A program made the translations under genes and the position numbers. From assembly GCA_024277485.1 (NCBI GenBank), contig JAJRVA010000010.1, positions 1 through 8,047 of the forward strand: a stretch of DNA of 8,047 bases, given 5' to 3'. The notes under the pieces are model-generated. The model had not been told where the DNA came from, did not search any database, and saw nothing but the letters and a program-made list of their open reading frames with translations. Shown piece after piece: positions 6,542-8,047 of the stretch (its first letter is position 1; every line of letters starts with the position of its first letter). The stretch comes from Deltaproteobacteria bacterium. Lineage in GTDB: Bacteria; Desulfobacterota; Desulfobulbia; Desulfobulbales; Desulfobulbaceae.

Positions 6542-7681
6542 CTACAGTTTAATGAGGCTTTTAAAAATTTCAGTTGGCGTTATGATCTGGCCGTCTACCC
6601 GGTTGTATTTCACAATACGGCAGTCAAACTTGTTCACCCTGTGCACCTCCCTGCTGATCTGCCCCATGTTCATCTCCGGGACAAGCACTGCCCTGCATTC
6701 ACTCAGGACCGGTGAAACGTTCCCGCGTGGGAACGGGAAAAGAGTAATCAGCTGCAGAAGCCCGGCCCTGACACCATGTTTCCTGGCGTCAAGGACCGCC
6801 CGCAGTGCTGAACGGGCAACCGAACCATACGCAATAACAGCCACCTCGGCATCATCCAGCATGAATTCCCTGGACATCTGAATTTCAGGGAATCCGCGCG
6901 TGATTTTCTGGGTCAGGCGAAGGTGAAACGCTTCTATTTCCTGCCCGTTCTGGGTCGGATAGCCATGTTTATCATGTATAAGTCCGGTGACATGGTGTCG
7001 GTAACCGTCCCCAAAGGATGTCATGGGAGGGACACCTCGGATATCACCCTCGTACGGCTCGTACCAGTCAGGAGGAACACTGGGTTTAATCCTGTCCATG
7101 ACCCTGATCTCATCACGCGCCGGAAGGGTGATGCACTCCCGTGTATGTGCCACCACTTCATCAGAGAGCAGTATGACGGGCACCCGGTATTTTTCAGAGA
7201 GATTAAAGGCCTTGACGGTGATGGTAAAGCTGTCAGCCACGGTTGAAACAGCAAGGACAATGATCGGGTGGTCTCCATGGGTCCCCCACCTGGCCATCTG
7301 TACATCTCCCTGGGCCGGGCTGGTGGGCAGTCCGGTTGAAGGACCGCCCCGCATGACATTGACAATGACACAGGGAACCTCGGCACAGCAGGCAAAACCC
7401 AGGTTTTCCTGCATGAGTGAGAATCCGGGCCCGCTGGTCGCGGTCATAGATTTTGTGCCTGCAAGCGATGCGCCTATCACCGCCCCGATACTGGCAATTT
7501 CATCCTCCATCTGAATAAAGGTTCCGCCTACAGCGGGAAGCCTGCGTGACAGAAGTTCGGCGATTTCCGATGCAGGTGTTATCGGGTAACCGGCAAAAAA
7601 ACGGCAGCCGGCGGCAATGGCCCCGTGCACAACCGCTTCATTGCCCTGGAGAAGAAGACGCTCATTGGGCCCATTACTCAT
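6542..7681 (-). CDS. korA: 2-oxoacid:ferredoxin oxidoreductase, alpha subunit (KorA-like)
   Basis: 379 residues. It supplies the pyrimidine-binding part of the thiamine site and the CoA-facing domain. Visible motifs are GYPITPASEIAE (31-42), QMEDEIASIGAVIGAS (57-72), TSGPGFSLM (82-90) and the RGGPSTGLPT stretch (111-120), with a transketolase-C-like domain in the last third (VAVIAYGSVARSALRAV). Length and motifs match stand-alone KorA/VorB chains that lack the fused gamma domain. The start is ATG at 7681, with AAAGGAG eight bases upstream. A TTG 11 codons earlier would extend the frame but bypass that site. The ATG overlaps the stop of the ferredoxin gene by eight bases, so the two are probably translated in a coupled way. 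2-oxoglutarate is the best substrate guess, given the GGPSTGLPT motif; 2-oxoisovalerate cannot be excluded. Confidence 0.93.
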   Translation of the reverse strand: MSNGPNERLLLQGNEAVVHGAIAAGCRFFAGYPITPASEIAELLSRRLPAVGGTFIQMEDEIASIGAVIGASLAGTKSMTATSGPGFSLMQENLGFACCAEVPCVIVNVMRGGPSTGLPTSPAQGDVQMARWGTHGDHPIIVLAVSTVADSFTITVKAFNLSEKYRVPVILLSDEVVAHTRECITLPARDEIRVMDRIKPSVPPDWYEPYEGDIRGVPPMTSFGDGYRHHVTGLIHDKHGYPTQNGQEIEAFHLRLTQKITRGFPEIQMSREFMLDDAEVAVIAYGSVARSALRAVLDARKHGVRAGLLQLITLFPFPRGNVSPVLSECRAVLVPEMNMGQISREVHRVNKFDCRIVKYNRVDGQIITPTEIFKSLIKL

Positions 7682-7970
7682 CAGTCTTTCTCCTTTTTGG
7701 CATGCGCTCTTCAACCGTTATGGCGAAATCAGGACAGTGAATCTCACAGAACCGGCACCCGTTACAACTGTCTGCATCACGTATTTCAGGCTTTCCGGTC
7801 TTGTCAGCCGTGATAATTTTTTTCGGGCAGAATGCGACACAGAGGCCACAGGTCTTGCACCAGGCGTGAAAAAAGGAAACATCGTAGAATTTTTTCGCTT
7901 TGCCGGAGGTCTTCGAATTCCCTTTCCCTGTTTCGGCGGACCGGGGCGTGTCTTCTTTCTGATCAGGCAT
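7674..7970 (-). CDS. korD: Ferredoxin-type delta subunit of 2-oxoacid oxidoreductase, two 4Fe-4S clusters
   Basis: 98 residues. Two CX2CX2CX3CP motifs (Cys38/41/44/48 and Cys69/72/75/79) mark a double 4Fe-4S ferredoxin domain that passes electrons from the catalytic subunits to free ferredoxin. It has a charged, Lys-rich N-terminal extension of about 35 residues (DVSFFHAWC leads into the first cluster) and a basic end (PKRRKTDE). It is the first of the four subunit genes, and its TAA lies inside the start region of the alpha gene (ATGAGTAA overlap). The ATG at 7970 has no clear Shine-Dalgarno. An in-frame TGA at 7991-7989 limits any longer form, so the ATG is the only reasonable start. Translation may depend on coupling to an upstream gene that runs into this start (see the partial frame at 7963-8046). 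Confidence 0.92.
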   Translation of the reverse strand: MPDQKEDTPRSAETGKGNSKTSGKAKKFYDVSFFHAWCKTCGLCVAFCPKKIITADKTGKPEIRDADSCNGCRFCEIHCPDFAITVEERMPKRRKTDE

Positions 7971-8046
7971 GATGAAGGTATTGCTGGCTCAAGGTGTGGA
8001 AAAACTTTCTCTTTTTACCTTCTTCCGAGATACAGGTTTCGCGGAT
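7963..8046 (-). CDS. Possible 3' end of an upstream gene, partial at window edge
   Basis: On the - strand the frame entering from the right edge stays open for 27 codons and ends in TGA at 7965-7963, inside the start of the ferredoxin gene (ATGCCTGA overlap). The residues include EEGKKRKFFHTLSQQYLHH, a polar, basic tail without a recognised family. It would explain the missing ribosome site of the ferredoxin gene. A second frame is also open until TGA at 7991-7989, so the frame choice is uncertain and the stretch could be noncoding. Confidence 0.3.
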   Translation of the reverse strand: MRETCISEEGKKRKFFHTLSQQYLHHA

Positions 8047-8047
8047 A

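Noticed and set aside
7023..7514. Open + strand frame of 163 codons opposite the alpha subunit gene
   Set aside because: The motif-rich alpha subunit on the - strand explains this stretch, so the opposite frame is incidental.
7682..7714. TTG at 7714 as the alpha subunit start
   Set aside because: The added 11 residues would lie over the AAAGGAG that serves the ATG at 7681, and they do not look like the conserved alpha N-terminus.
1..8047. CRISPR array, tRNA, rRNA, IS element or prophage
   Set aside because: No regularly spaced repeats, cloverleaf-like sequences, transposase genes or terminal inverted repeats were seen by eye on either strand.

Overview
The window looks like chromosomal DNA of an anaerobic bacterium, most likely a Desulfobacterota (sulfate-reducer-like) lineage. 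This is inferred from the four-subunit ferredoxin-linked 2-oxoacid oxidoreductase, the CX2C zinc-ribbon membrane protein, the HD-GYP signalling protein and the Fe-S flavoprotein, together with moderate GC content. No rRNA, tRNA, IS element, CRISPR array or phage gene was seen. The only noncoding gaps are short (about 157 bases at most), so no stretch over 300 bases lacks a gene.

Layout: on the + strand, 1-309 is the 3' end of a gene that appears to be a radical SAM protein. It is followed after 13 bases by a complete rlmN (323-1396), the 23S rRNA A2503 methyltransferase. Everything else is on the - strand and is read right to left. First comes a tight operon, ferredoxin-type delta subunit, then alpha, beta and gamma subunits of a 2-oxoacid:ferredoxin oxidoreductase (7970 to 5090), with start/stop overlaps or very short gaps. 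Then, behind its own candidate promoter and a perfect 12-base palindrome, come an Fe-S flavoprotein-like gene (4932-4357) and a GAF / HD-GYP / second-HD protein (4327-2180). Last is a zinc-ribbon, two-TM, HAMP protein (2063-1431) with its own candidate promoter, which converges on rlmN.

How the genes work together: the oxidoreductase interconverts a 2-oxoacid (2-oxoglutarate is the best guess) and its acyl-CoA with reduced ferredoxin, central to an anaerobic TCA cycle. The flavoprotein could be another low-potential electron carrier or redox sensor. Its likely co-transcription with a cyclic-di-GMP-type phosphodiesterase carrying a GAF sensor suggests a redox or small-molecule-to-second-messenger link, which is inference only. 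The most unusual items are the tandem HD-GYP plus HD architecture, the HAMP protein that has no output domain, and the promoter/palindrome in front of the flavoprotein/HD-GYP pair. No clear wholly new defence or mobile system was found.
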